From Bacteroidales bacterium (GTDB taxonomy: Bacteria > Bacteroidota > Bacteroidia > Bacteroidales > UBA10428): DNA of 18,472 bases. Position 1 is the stretch's first letter. Each line of letters starts with the position of its first letter. The translations under genes and the position numbers were made by a program. The stretch lies in the NCBI GenBank assembly GCA_030626465.1, contig DAOUOU010000033.1, positions 1 to 18,472 on the forward strand, written 5' to 3'. The notes beneath the pieces were generated by a model that worked only from the letters and a program-made list of their open reading frames with translations, had not been told where the DNA came from and searched no databases. Shown one piece after another: positions 1 to 7,741 of this stretch.

Positions 1-863
1 ACTCATTTGTTAAATTACACGGATTGGGGAATGAATACATTGTCCTCGATAGCGAGAATATAAACTTTGAATTGACTAAAAGGGCAATTCAGAGACTATG
101 CAATATTCATTTTGGTATAGGTTCGGATGGAATAGTGCTGAAGGTGCCTTCAGAAAAAGCTGATTTTGGATTTAGAGTATATAATCCTGACGGATCAGAA
201 GCGGAGAAAAGCGGGAATGGATTAAGGATTCTGTGTAAATTCCTGTATGATTATGGTTATGCTCAAAACAAACAATTTTCCATTGAAACTTTAACAGATA
301 TTGTGTATGCAACTATTGATGAAGAAAAAAATAACAAAGCAAAAATGATAACTGTGGATATGGGAAGAGCCATTTTTTCGAGCAGGGAAATACCTGTCGA
401 TTCTGATAAATCAGAATTTATTGCAGAGAGTATTAAAGCTGGAGACAAAGAGTTTGAAGTAAATTGTGTTTCGGTTGGAAATCCGCATTGTGTTGTGATC
501 AAAGATGAGCTTGATGAAGAAGAAATCCGAAAATATGGTCCAATTCTTGAGAAACACAGCTTATTTCCTAATAGAATAAATATTCAGTTTGCAAAGGTAT
601 TATCAAGAACTCAGGCTCAAATTCTTATCTGGGAAAGAGGAGCGGGTTATACCCTTGCATCAGGCAGCTCTTCGTGTGCTGCCGGGTCGATCCTTGTTAA
701 AAGAGGATTGGTTGATGGAAACATCACCATGCATATGCAGGGCGGGACATTGGAAATTCAAATTGATGAAAACTGGAATATTCGAATGACAGGAGAGGTA
801 AAGGAAATCGCCAATGGAAAATTAAGTACGGAATTATTGGAAGATTTACAAAACACTTTTTAA
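1..863 (+). CDS. DapF-fold epimerase-like protein lacking both catalytic cysteines (5' partial)
   Basis: The reading frame is open from the first bases. Residues before the first possible in-window start (TTG at 24) read SFVKLHGLGNEY, which matches the N-terminus of diaminopimelate epimerases, so the true start lies just upstream of the window. The fold is recognisable from HGLGNEYIVLD, GIGSDGI, the first half-site motif (EAEKSGNGLR) and the second (ERGAGYTLASGSSSCAA). In true DapF these motifs read AExCGNGxR and ERGxGETxACGTG, and the two cysteines are the paired acid/base catalysts. Here both are serine: AGC at 210-212 and TCA at 660-662. The rest of the protein is undamaged and of normal length (about 287 residues visible). 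That suggests a maintained paralogue with altered chemistry or substrate, rather than a decaying lysine/peptidoglycan gene. It is followed after 15 bases by a glycosyltransferase. Fold assignment is confident; the function is unknown, and naming it dapF would be misleading. Confidence 0.85.
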   Translation, partial: SFVKLHGLGNEYIVLDSENINFELTKRAIQRLCNIHFGIGSDGIVLKVPSEKADFGFRVYNPDGSEAEKSGNGLRILCKFLYDYGYAQNKQFSIETLTDIVYATIDEEKNNKAKMITVDMGRAIFSSREIPVDSDKSEFIAESIKAGDKEFEVNCVSVGNPHCVVIKDELDEEEIRKYGPILEKHSLFPNRINIQFAKVLSRTQAQILIWERGAGYTLASGSSSCAAGSILVKRGLVDGNITMHMQGGTLEIQIDENWNIRMTGEVKEIANGKLSTELLEDLQNTF

Positions 864-878
864 GATTATTATTAAGAG

Positions 879-2000
879 ATGCGAATAGGATTTGATGCTA
901 AAAGAGCTTTCTTCAATCGCAGTGGTTTGGGAAATTATAGTCGCGATATTATTCGCTCAATGCAACAATACTTCCCTGATCATGAATACTTGCTCTACAC
1001 TCCAAGGATTCAAAACGCTATCGAATTCATCAATGATACAAAAATACAGGTAATTTCTTCAGATAGAGAGAATAGTAAACTTGCGCAAAGTTACTGGCGC
1101 TCTTTTCTTTTAACCAAAAGACTTATTCAAGACCGTGTGGATATTTACCACGGATTAAGCAATGAATTACCTCTTGCCCTTCATCAAAGTGCCATCAAAT
1201 CAGTAGTTACAATTCATGATCTGATCTTTATGCGTTATCCGAGATGGTATAAGCCAATTGACAGAGTGATATACAAGAATAAGTTCGGATACAGCAGCAG
1301 GATTGCTGATCGTATAATAGCTATAAGTAAACAAACAAAGAGTGACCTGGTTAATTATTTAAATATTGATGAAAAGAAGATAGAAGTTATATACCAGGGA
1401 TGTAATGAGTCTTTCAGACAAGTCTTAAGCGAAAATGATAAATTAAAAGTAAAGGAGAAATGGCAATTACCAGAGGAATATATATTGTATGTTGGCACGA
1501 TCGAAGAAAGAAAAAATCTGCTCTCGGTTATTAAATCACTGCATCTGGGCAAGATCTCCGTTCCACTGATCGTGGTAGGTCGACAAACCGGTTACTATGG
1601 AAAAATCAGGAAGTATATTGATCAACATTCACTTAAGCAGATTCATTTTCTGAAAGAAGTACCCGTTACTGATCTGCCCGGCATCTATCAAATGGCCAGT
1701 TTATTTATATATCCTTCGGTTTTTGAGGGTTTTGGGATACCTGTTTTAGAGGCACTTTATTCTCGAATACCGGTTATTACTTCGAAAGGAGGATGTTTTT
1801 GTGAGGTAGGAGGAGAGTTATCAGTTTATGTTGATCCTGGGGATATTGATGAGATAATTGATGCGATAGTAAGGATACTTACAAATAAACAATTGCGGGA
1901 TGAAATGAAAGATACAGGGTATACGCATGCGCAGCAATTTTCAAATGAACGTATTGCAGGACAAATTATGGCATTATACAAAAGACTACTAAATGAATGA
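879..2000 (+). CDS. GT4-type glycosyltransferase (GT-B fold)
   Basis: A 373-residue cytoplasmic or membrane-associated glycosyltransferase that would transfer a sugar from a nucleotide-sugar donor. The N-terminal acceptor domain begins MRIGFDAKRAF and carries the glycine-rich SGLGNYSRDI loop typical of this family. A mid-protein segment VTIHDLIFMRYPRWY matches the linker region of Bacteroidota GT4 enzymes. The donor-binding C-terminal domain has YVGTIEERKNL and the E-x7-E motif EGFGIPVLE (Glu283 and Glu291). The ATG at 879 is the natural start because it yields the complete N-terminal beta strand. There is no signal peptide. The gene lies 15 bases after the DapF-like gene and its last 8 bases overlap tsaC, so the three are probably co-transcribed. 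No polysaccharide cluster is visible, so donor and acceptor cannot be inferred. Confidence 0.88.
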   Translation: MRIGFDAKRAFFNRSGLGNYSRDIIRSMQQYFPDHEYLLYTPRIQNAIEFINDTKIQVISSDRENSKLAQSYWRSFLLTKRLIQDRVDIYHGLSNELPLALHQSAIKSVVTIHDLIFMRYPRWYKPIDRVIYKNKFGYSSRIADRIIAISKQTKSDLVNYLNIDEKKIEVIYQGCNESFRQVLSENDKLKVKEKWQLPEEYILYVGTIEERKNLLSVIKSLHLGKISVPLIVVGRQTGYYGKIRKYIDQHSLKQIHFLKEVPVTDLPGIYQMASLFIYPSVFEGFGIPVLEALYSRIPVITSKGGCFCEVGGELSVYVDPGDIDEIIDAIVRILTNKQLRDEMKDTGYTHAQQFSNERIAGQIMALYKRLLNE

Positions 2001-2556
2001 GGATATCGATCATGCAGTGAAGGTTTTAGAGAAGGGAGGCCTTATTTTATTTCCTACTGATACTATCTGGGGTATTGGGTGTGATGCGACTAACACAGAG
2101 GCTGTCGATCGTATCTACAGACTTAAGAAAAGGCAGGATTCAAAAACAATGCTGGTATTGATCGATAATGAGATACGGCTGCAACAATATATCAAAGAAA
2201 TACCTGAAATAGCATGGCAGCTTTTGGATGTTTCTGATAAACCACTTACCATTATTTATCCGGGCGCAAGAAATCTTGCATTGAATCTGGTTGCTGAAGA
2301 TGGAAGTATCGGTATCCGTATTCCAGAGGATAAATTCTGTCAGAGGCTGGTTTCCAGGTTTATGAAACCAGTTGTTTCCACATCAGCCAATGTTACAGAG
2401 AAAAAACCACCAGCGATTTTTCAGGCAATATCCGACGAAATCAAAGAAGGCGTTGATTATATTGTTAATTGGCGACAAAACGATGATCAACAGGGTACAG
2501 TATCATCAATTATTAAACTGGGTCCGGGAGGTGAATTCTTGATTTTGAGAGATTAA
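1993..2556 (+). CDS. tsaC: L-threonylcarbamoyladenylate synthase (TsaC/YrdC/Sua5 family)
   Basis: This enzyme makes threonylcarbamoyl-AMP from threonine, bicarbonate and ATP, the first step of the universal t6A37 modification of ANN-decoding tRNAs in the cytoplasm. The 187-residue length fits the single-domain TsaC/YrdC form; Sua5 proteins carry an additional C-terminal domain. Visible family signatures are GGLILFPTDTIWGIGCDA at the N-terminus, the KxR-type nucleotide-binding stretch YRLKKRQDSKTM, KPLTIIYPGA and the STSAN motif near residue 135. The ATG at 1993 starts inside the end of the glycosyltransferase gene (8-base overlap), which points to translational coupling. The 3' end overlaps the minus-strand small cysteine protein by 4 bases. 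It is expected to be a housekeeping gene. Confidence 0.93.
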   Translation: MNEDIDHAVKVLEKGGLILFPTDTIWGIGCDATNTEAVDRIYRLKKRQDSKTMLVLIDNEIRLQQYIKEIPEIAWQLLDVSDKPLTIIYPGARNLALNLVAEDGSIGIRIPEDKFCQRLVSRFMKPVVSTSANVTEKKPPAIFQAISDEIKEGVDYIVNWRQNDDQQGTVSSIIKLGPGGEFLILRD

Positions 2557-2795
2557 ATAATCCCCTCTTTTTTCATTTTCTCAATGATTTCATCAACTGT
2601 TTTAACTGAATTTGGCAAAATATCCGGAGGGCATATCCCTACTTTTTCTGCTACCTGGAAACGCCGGCATTTGAGTCTGCCATCTTCACCAGCTTCACAA
2701 TAGAGTTTTTTATAAGTATCAGTATATTCGGTTCCTTTTAAAATACCGTGAAAAATCGGGCATTTTGGAGTTTTAGGACAAAGAACTGCTTCCAC
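2553..2795 (-). CDS. Small five-cysteine protein of unknown function
   Basis: An 80-residue basic protein starting at a GTG codon (2793-2795 on the minus strand). An in-frame stop sits only five codons upstream and no ATG is available, which supports this start. Cysteines lie at residues 6, 12, 33, 43 and 55, in the contexts LCPKTPKCPIF, LYCEAGEDG, LKCRRF and GICPPD. The spacing suggests a metal site (zinc or an Fe-S cluster), but this is inference. The C-terminal part, DEIIEKMKKEGII, looks like a helix. There is no signal peptide or membrane segment. The composition looks like that of a real small protein and I believe similar short proteins occur in other Bacteroidota, but I cannot name a family. 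It overlaps the tsaC stop by 4 bases, tail to tail. Confidence 0.72.
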   Translation of the reverse strand: MEAVLCPKTPKCPIFHGILKGTEYTDTYKKLYCEAGEDGRLKCRRFQVAEKVGICPPDILPNSVKTVDEIIEKMKKEGII

Positions 2796-3000
2796 GGTAT
2801 AAGCGATTTATATTACAATAGTGATAGTTCAGTTTTTAATTTATATAAAGATTGTTATTATAAATAAAATACTCTCGTTAAAGTTATGTATCGATGTTTA
2901 ATAGATGTGTTTTCTTAGCTGACAATTTATTAACATCATTATTCTAAAAGCTTGAAAAATCAATATTTTAAAGAATGCTCTTTCTTTCCTTTTATCTACC

Positions 3001-3016
3001 GAAATCGTTTGCAAAC
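3001..3016. promoter_or_regulatory. Candidate distal LacI-family operator
   Basis: The stretch GAAATCGTTTGCAAAC can be read in two ways. One is a CG-centred site whose minus strand is GCAAACGATTTC, which shares the GCAAACG half-site with the downstream site. The other is a perfect 10-base palindrome, GTTTGCAAAC (3007-3016). CG-centred palindromes are typical LacI-family operators. Assignment rests on pattern only; no LacI gene is in the window. Confidence 0.4.
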
Positions 3017-3204
3017 AAGTATTTCGAGGTAGTCCGCCTATATTTTTTTATTGATTTTCTTTTGAGTTTAAGTATAAATAAGTCTAAGAATAGTTTTTTG
3101 CCTGATATTAACCTGTTTATGATCATTCTTATCTCAAAATCCATGTGAAATAAATCTGTTATGAAAAGGAGATTAAATAAATGTTATGAAAAATGCATTT
3201 TTCC

Positions 3205-3216
3205 GCAAACGTTTGA
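3205..3216. promoter_or_regulatory. Candidate LacI-family operator
   Basis: GCAAACGTTTGA contains the perfect palindrome CAAACGTTTG centred on CG (3206-3215), the classic LacI/GalR operator form. It lies about 130 bases before the transporter start and some 65 bases upstream of the candidate promoter's -33 box. That position fits activation or looping with the upstream site better than simple blocking of polymerase. Bacteroidota maltose loci are often controlled by LacI-type regulators, so the context agrees. It is a sequence-based inference. Confidence 0.5.
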
Positions 3217-3271
3217 GACAGTATTCACAGGATTAAATGCCTCTATTTTACACAGTTTAACAAGATTTCGG

Positions 3272-3305
3272 TTTGCAGAATATCAATCATGAGTTATTAA
3301 ATTTG
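3272..3305 (+). promoter_or_regulatory. Candidate Bacteroidota promoter for the maltose/starch locus
   Basis: A TTTG box at 3272-3275 is followed after 22 bases by TAAATTTG at 3298-3305, an exact match to the Bacteroidota -7 consensus TAnnTTTG. Spacing is slightly long for the usual arrangement. Transcription would begin near 3312, leaving a leader of roughly 30 bases before the transporter ATG. Confidence 0.42.
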
Positions 3306-3342
3306 ATATACATCTTATACCAATCAGTTCGAATTATAGATT

Positions 3343-4686
3343 ATGAAGAAAAAACCTTTACTCTTAATAGGTCAAATCTGGAGCATGAGCCTCGGTTTTC
3401 TGGGTATTCAATTCGGATTTGCTTTACAAAATGCAAATGTCAGCAGAATACTGCAAAATTTTGGTGCGGATGTAGAGCATCTTTCATGGTTCTGGCTTGC
3501 AGCTCCTTTAACTGGTTTTATAGTACAACCTATAGTAGGGCACTATAGCGATAAAACATGGGGCCGCCTGGGTCGAAGAAGACCCTTTTTTCTTTTTGGA
3601 GCTATATTCGCATCTATTGCACTAGTACTCATGCCAAATGCAGGAGTATTCGCAATCGCTATACCTCCTATGTTTATCGGGGCAGGATTTCTTATGATTA
3701 TGGACGCTTCAATTAATGTATCCATGGAACCTTTCAGGGCCCTGGTAGCCGATATGCTTCCTTCGGAACAGCGTACTTATGGCTATTCAGTGCAATCGGT
3801 GTTAATAGGTGTTGGAGCTGTGGTTGGGTCAGGTTTACCGTGGATATTGGCCAATATTTTTGGAGTAAATGCTTCATCCTCACCCGACACTCCTGTGGCA
3901 AATAATGTGATCTATTCTTTCTACGTTGGAGCTATTATCCTTATAGGTACTATTCTTTGGACAGTTTTACGAACCAAAGAATATTCTCCGGAACAACTGC
4001 AATCGTTCTCATCCAATAAGATACCCCAGCAAGAATCGCATATCGGCTTACTGCAGATATTTAAGGACTTTGGAAAAATGCCCAAAACAATGAAACAGCT
4101 CGGAGTAGTTCAGTTTTTCTCCTGGTTTGCATTGTTTTCAATGTGGGTATTTACTACTCCGGCAATTGCTCATCATATTTACAATCTACCCGTTACAGAT
4201 ACTTCATCAGATACTTATAATAAAGCTGGCAACTGGGTTGGAGTAATTTTTATGGTTTACAATGGTGTGGCAGCATTATATGCCATGGCTTTACCAAAAT
4301 TAGCCAAACTGACTTCCAGAAAAATAGTCCATTCTATTTCTCTTGTGTTTGGGGGATTAGGAATGATTTCCATGTACTTTTTTAAAGATCCGAGTATGCT
4401 TATTTTATCTATGATTGGAGTGGGTATTGCCTGGGCAAGTATTCTGGCAATGCCATATGCTATACTGGCCGGATCTATACCTTCGGCTAAAATGGGAATT
4501 TATATGGGGATATTTAACTTCTTTATTGTTTTTCCTCAAATTGTTAACGGAATTTTTGGAGGCCCTATGGTAAAACGTTTTTATGATTCGCAGGCCATTT
4601 ATGCTCTTGTTTTAGCAGGCATAAGCTTGTTTATCGCAGCTATTGCAATACATTTTGTTAACGACAAAGATGAAGTAAAGGAATGA
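3343..4686 (+). CDS. MFS sugar transporter (SLC45/GPH-like), probable inner-membrane maltose permease
   Basis: A 447-residue polytopic membrane protein with about twelve hydrophobic segments, predicted to carry maltose or short maltodextrins across the inner membrane by cation symport. The N-terminus (LIGQIWSMSLGFLGIQFGFALQNANVSRI) and the cytoplasmic loop motif SDKTWGRLGRRRP are characteristic of the SLC45/sucrose-transporter-like MFS branch found in Bacteroidota maltose loci. An extended loop follows residue 175. The ATG at 3343 is preferred because the protein then begins with a short basic stretch and the first membrane helix. It overlaps the next gene by ATGA (4683-4686), so the phosphoglucomutase is translationally coupled. 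With maltose phosphorylase and beta-phosphoglucomutase directly downstream, maltose is the most likely cargo, but specificity is inferred from context. Confidence 0.88.
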   Translation: MKKKPLLLIGQIWSMSLGFLGIQFGFALQNANVSRILQNFGADVEHLSWFWLAAPLTGFIVQPIVGHYSDKTWGRLGRRRPFFLFGAIFASIALVLMPNAGVFAIAIPPMFIGAGFLMIMDASINVSMEPFRALVADMLPSEQRTYGYSVQSVLIGVGAVVGSGLPWILANIFGVNASSSPDTPVANNVIYSFYVGAIILIGTILWTVLRTKEYSPEQLQSFSSNKIPQQESHIGLLQIFKDFGKMPKTMKQLGVVQFFSWFALFSMWVFTTPAIAHHIYNLPVTDTSSDTYNKAGNWVGVIFMVYNGVAALYAMALPKLAKLTSRKIVHSISLVFGGLGMISMYFFKDPSMLILSMIGVGIAWASILAMPYAILAGSIPSAKMGIYMGIFNFFIVFPQIVNGIFGGPMVKRFYDSQAIYALVLAGISLFIAAIAIHFVNDKDEVKE

Positions 4687-5339
4687 AAATTTCTGCCTGC
4701 ATATTTGATCTCGATGGAGTCATTGTCGATACAGCCAAGTACCATTATCTTGCGTGGCGAAGGCTGGCCAGGGAAATGGGATTTGATTTTTCTCCGGAAC
4801 ATAACGAACAGCTGAAAGGAATTAGCAGAATGCAATCCCTGGAGATTTTGCTCCAAATAGGCGGGATTAGTTTAACTGATGCGGAAATGATTGATACGGC
4901 GCAACGAAAAAATGCCTGGTATGTAGATTATATTACGACGATTACACCTGATGAAATACTGCCGGGTGTTGTAAATTTTCTGAATGACTTAAAGAAGAAT
5001 CATATAAAAATTGCTCTTGGCTCAGCCAGCAAAAATGCAGGATTGATACTTCAACGTATTGAGCTTAAGGACATTTTTGATGCTGTCATCGACGGGAATA
5101 AAATAACAAAAGCCAAGCCAGATCCTGAAATATTTCTAATGGCAGCTCAGGAGACAGCTGCAAAATCCTCGGAATGTGTTGTTTTTGAAGATGCACAAGC
5201 CGGTATTGAAGCAGCAAATAATGCAGGAATGGTATCGATTGGTGTTGGTGATCCGGAGACACTTGAACAGGCTGATCTTGTTATCTCAGGATTTAGTAAC
5301 ATGAGTTGGAAGTTGTTGAAGGAGTGGCTAAGTCATTGA
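4683..5339 (+). CDS. pgmB: Beta-phosphoglucomutase (HAD superfamily)
   Basis: Interconverts beta-D-glucose-1-phosphate and glucose-6-phosphate in the cytoplasm, feeding the product of maltose phosphorylase into glycolysis. The 218-residue length is normal for PgmB. HAD motif I is FDLDGVIVDT, with the nucleophile Asp9 and acid/base Asp11. Motif II is the serine of LGSASKNAG, motif III is the lysine of KAKPDPEIF, and motif IV is VFEDAQAGIEAA. The cap domain carries the substrate-specificity stretch HYLAWRRLA and KGISRMQSLEILL, as in known beta-phosphoglucomutases. The start ATG overlaps the stop of the transporter gene. The next gene, GH65, begins 25 bases later. The pairing with a phosphorylase makes the specific assignment strong compared with generic HAD phosphatases. 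Confidence 0.93.
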   Translation: MKISACIFDLDGVIVDTAKYHYLAWRRLAREMGFDFSPEHNEQLKGISRMQSLEILLQIGGISLTDAEMIDTAQRKNAWYVDYITTITPDEILPGVVNFLNDLKKNHIKIALGSASKNAGLILQRIELKDIFDAVIDGNKITKAKPDPEIFLMAAQETAAKSSECVVFEDAQAGIEAANNAGMVSIGVGDPETLEQADLVISGFSNMSWKLLKEWLSH

Positions 5340-5364
5340 CAATTAGATAATAATTTAGTAACTT

Positions 5365-7689
5365 ATGCATAAATACCTGAAAATAGATCCCTGGTGCATA
5401 ATTGAAGAAGAATTCAATCCTGAAAACCATAGCGCATCAGAAAGTATTTTTAGCATTGGCAATGGTCAGTTTGGACAAAGAGCTAATTTTGAAGAACAAT
5501 ACTCGGGGGTAACTTTACAGGGGACATATATTGCAGGTGTTTATTATCCCGATAAAACAAAGGTAGGCTGGTGGAAAAACGGTTATCCTGAATATTTTGC
5601 CAAAGTTTTGAATGCTCCCAACTGGATTGGAATTGATATCAGGGTGGATGATGAAGCAGTAGACCTGGCAAAATGCAAAGTTTTGGAGTTCAAAAGAACC
5701 TTAAACATGAAGGAAGGTTATCTTCAGCGTGAATACCTGGCAGAATTGCCCTCAGGTAAGCAAATCAAGGCAATTGTTCTTAGATTCATCAGCATGAGCG
5801 ATCCTGAAGTTGGCGCCATAAGGTATACCTTATCACCGGTCAATTTTGATAGCCGTCTTGAGGTAACTTCCTATATTGATGCAGGCATAAAAAATGCAGA
5901 TGCAAATTATGATGAATATTTTTGGGACGAAGTATCCAGAGATGCTTCAGGTGAACGCGGTTTTATTACATCCAGAACACGTAAAACGGAATTTGACTGT
6001 TGTGTGGGTATTGCAACTTCCCTTGAGATGAATGGTGTTAAATATCTTCAATCTCCAAAATCGCTCGAGAGAGATAAATATGTTGGTTCTGTTTATACTA
6101 TTGCAGTGAAAAAGAATGACGAAGTAGTAATATGCAAATATGCAGCAGTACTTTCTTCATTGTATCATCGTAAACCAGAGATCAGAAAAGATGCTGAACG
6201 TGTATTGGATAGTGCTGTAGAAAAAGGGTTCAATCAACTTTTTGCTGATCATCAGAATGAATGGAAGAAAAAATGGGAGCATAGTGACATTGTGATAGAA
6301 GGAGATGATGAAGCACAGCAGGGCATCAGGTTCAATATTTTTCAGTTGAATCAGACCTATACCGGAGAAGATGAGCGACTTAATATCGGCCCGAAAGGAT
6401 TTACAGGCGAGAAATACGGAGGCAGCACTTACTGGGACACAGAAGCCTATTGCATCCCCTTTTTTTTAAGTACGGCACCTCAGCATGTGTCTAGAAATTT
6501 ATTGATATACCGTTATAAACAGCTGCAGAAGGCGATCGAAAATGGAGAAAAACTTGGTTTTTCACATGGTGCAGCCTTGTTTCCCATGGTAACCATGAAC
6601 GGAGAAGAATGCCACAACGAATGGGAAATTACCTTTGAGGAGATTCATCGCAACGGGGCCATTGCTTATGCAATCTTTAACTATATCAAACATACCGGCG
6701 ATCAGGAATATCTGTCTGATTACGGGCTTGAGGTACTCATTGCTATTTCCCGGTTCTGGAAACAGAGAGTGAACTTTTCAAAGGAGAAAAACAAATACGT
6801 AATGCTGGGAGTTACCGGTCCGAATGAATACGAAAACAATGTAAACAATAACTGGTATACAAATACCATTGCTTCATGGACATTACATTATACCCTTGAA
6901 GCAATACAGATTGTGAAAGATTCATACAAATCAAAATATAAATCAGTTCTTAAAAAGACAAAATTCAATGAAGCGAATGAAATAAAAAACTGGCAGGAAA
7001 TAATTGACAACTTATATTTTCCGGTAGATAAGAATTCAGGTATTTTTCTTCAACAGGACGGATATCTTGATAAAGAACAGATGACTGCCGATCAGCTGGA
7101 TCCCGAACAACGTCCGATCAATCAATACTGGTCGTGGGACAGAATTCTGCGTTCCTGCTTCATCAAACAGGCAGATGTTCTCCAGGGTGTGTATTTGTTT
7201 GAAGACAACTATGATACGGAGGTGATAAAGAAGAATTTTAATTTTTATGAACCCCGGACTGTACACGAGTCGTCTCTTTCATCCTGTGTACATTCAATCC
7301 TTGCATCTCGTATTGGAAACAACCAGAGAGCATATGAACTATACCTGCATACTTCCCGCCTTGATTTAGATGATTACAACAATGAAGTTCATGAGGGATT
7401 GCATATAACCAGTATGGCAGGTACGTGGATGTCTGTTGTGGAAGGATTTGGAGGGAAACGGATCAAAAACAACAGATTGGTTTTGAATCCGATGATTCCT
7501 GAGAAATGGAAATCCTATTCCTTTAAAATCAATTTCAGGAATAGCCTTATAGGAATATATGTAAGCAATGAAAAAGTACAGATTTCAAATGAAAATGAAA
7601 TCGCAACTTCTCTTCTTATTTACGGCAGGGAATATGATCTTGCCGGTAATGCGGAAATCACATTACCTCAAATGAATTACCATTCTTAA
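5365..7689 (+). CDS. mapA: GH65 maltose phosphorylase
   Basis: Cleaves maltose with inorganic phosphate, by inversion, to glucose and beta-D-glucose-1-phosphate in the cytoplasm; there is no signal peptide. The 774-residue length is typical of GH65 phosphorylases. The N-terminal beta-sandwich domain starts with KIDPWCIIEEEFNPENHSASES and SIGNGQFGQRANFEE. The (alpha/alpha)6 barrel contains YGGSTYWDTEAYCIPF, the loop ECHNEWEITFEEIHRNGAIAYA and TGPNEYENNVNNNWYTN. Glu488 in the last motif corresponds to the general acid of the family. The His-Asn-Glu loop (residues 417-419) is the form associated with maltose rather than trehalose or kojibiose specificity. A small C-terminal beta-sheet domain follows. 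Together with PgmB and the MFS transporter it forms the cytoplasmic half of the locus. Maltose specificity is well supported by motif and context, but other alpha-glucobioses are not excluded. Confidence 0.92.
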   Translation: MHKYLKIDPWCIIEEEFNPENHSASESIFSIGNGQFGQRANFEEQYSGVTLQGTYIAGVYYPDKTKVGWWKNGYPEYFAKVLNAPNWIGIDIRVDDEAVDLAKCKVLEFKRTLNMKEGYLQREYLAELPSGKQIKAIVLRFISMSDPEVGAIRYTLSPVNFDSRLEVTSYIDAGIKNADANYDEYFWDEVSRDASGERGFITSRTRKTEFDCCVGIATSLEMNGVKYLQSPKSLERDKYVGSVYTIAVKKNDEVVICKYAAVLSSLYHRKPEIRKDAERVLDSAVEKGFNQLFADHQNEWKKKWEHSDIVIEGDDEAQQGIRFNIFQLNQTYTGEDERLNIGPKGFTGEKYGGSTYWDTEAYCIPFFLSTAPQHVSRNLLIYRYKQLQKAIENGEKLGFSHGAALFPMVTMNGEECHNEWEITFEEIHRNGAIAYAIFNYIKHTGDQEYLSDYGLEVLIAISRFWKQRVNFSKEKNKYVMLGVTGPNEYENNVNNNWYTNTIASWTLHYTLEAIQIVKDSYKSKYKSVLKKTKFNEANEIKNWQEIIDNLYFPVDKNSGIFLQQDGYLDKEQMTADQLDPEQRPINQYWSWDRILRSCFIKQADVLQGVYLFEDNYDTEVIKKNFNFYEPRTVHESSLSSCVHSILASRIGNNQRAYELYLHTSRLDLDDYNNEVHEGLHITSMAGTWMSVVEGFGGKRIKNNRLVLNPMIPEKWKSYSFKINFRNSLIGIYVSNEKVQISNENEIATSLLIYGREYDLAGNAEITLPQMNYHS

Positions 7690-7741
7690 TTCAATAATAC
7701 ATGCTACACAATCAGTTACTAATCACTTAAATCTATCAAAT

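Larger units (their letters stand above)
2796..3342. other. 547-base AT-rich intergenic region with regulatory sites
   Basis: No convincing coding sequence is present on either strand; the short frames here lack protein-like composition. The region separates the leftward small cysteine gene from the rightward maltose/starch locus and should carry the promoters of both. It contains two candidate LacI-type operators and a candidate promoter, each listed separately. No riboswitch, tRNA or other structured RNA was recognised. Confidence 0.7.

Noticed and set aside
3181..3342. Short plus-strand frame starting near 3273 that runs into the transporter gene
   Set aside because: It is out of frame with the transporter over most of its length and overlaps clear transporter coding sequence. 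The transporter frame has the conserved motifs.
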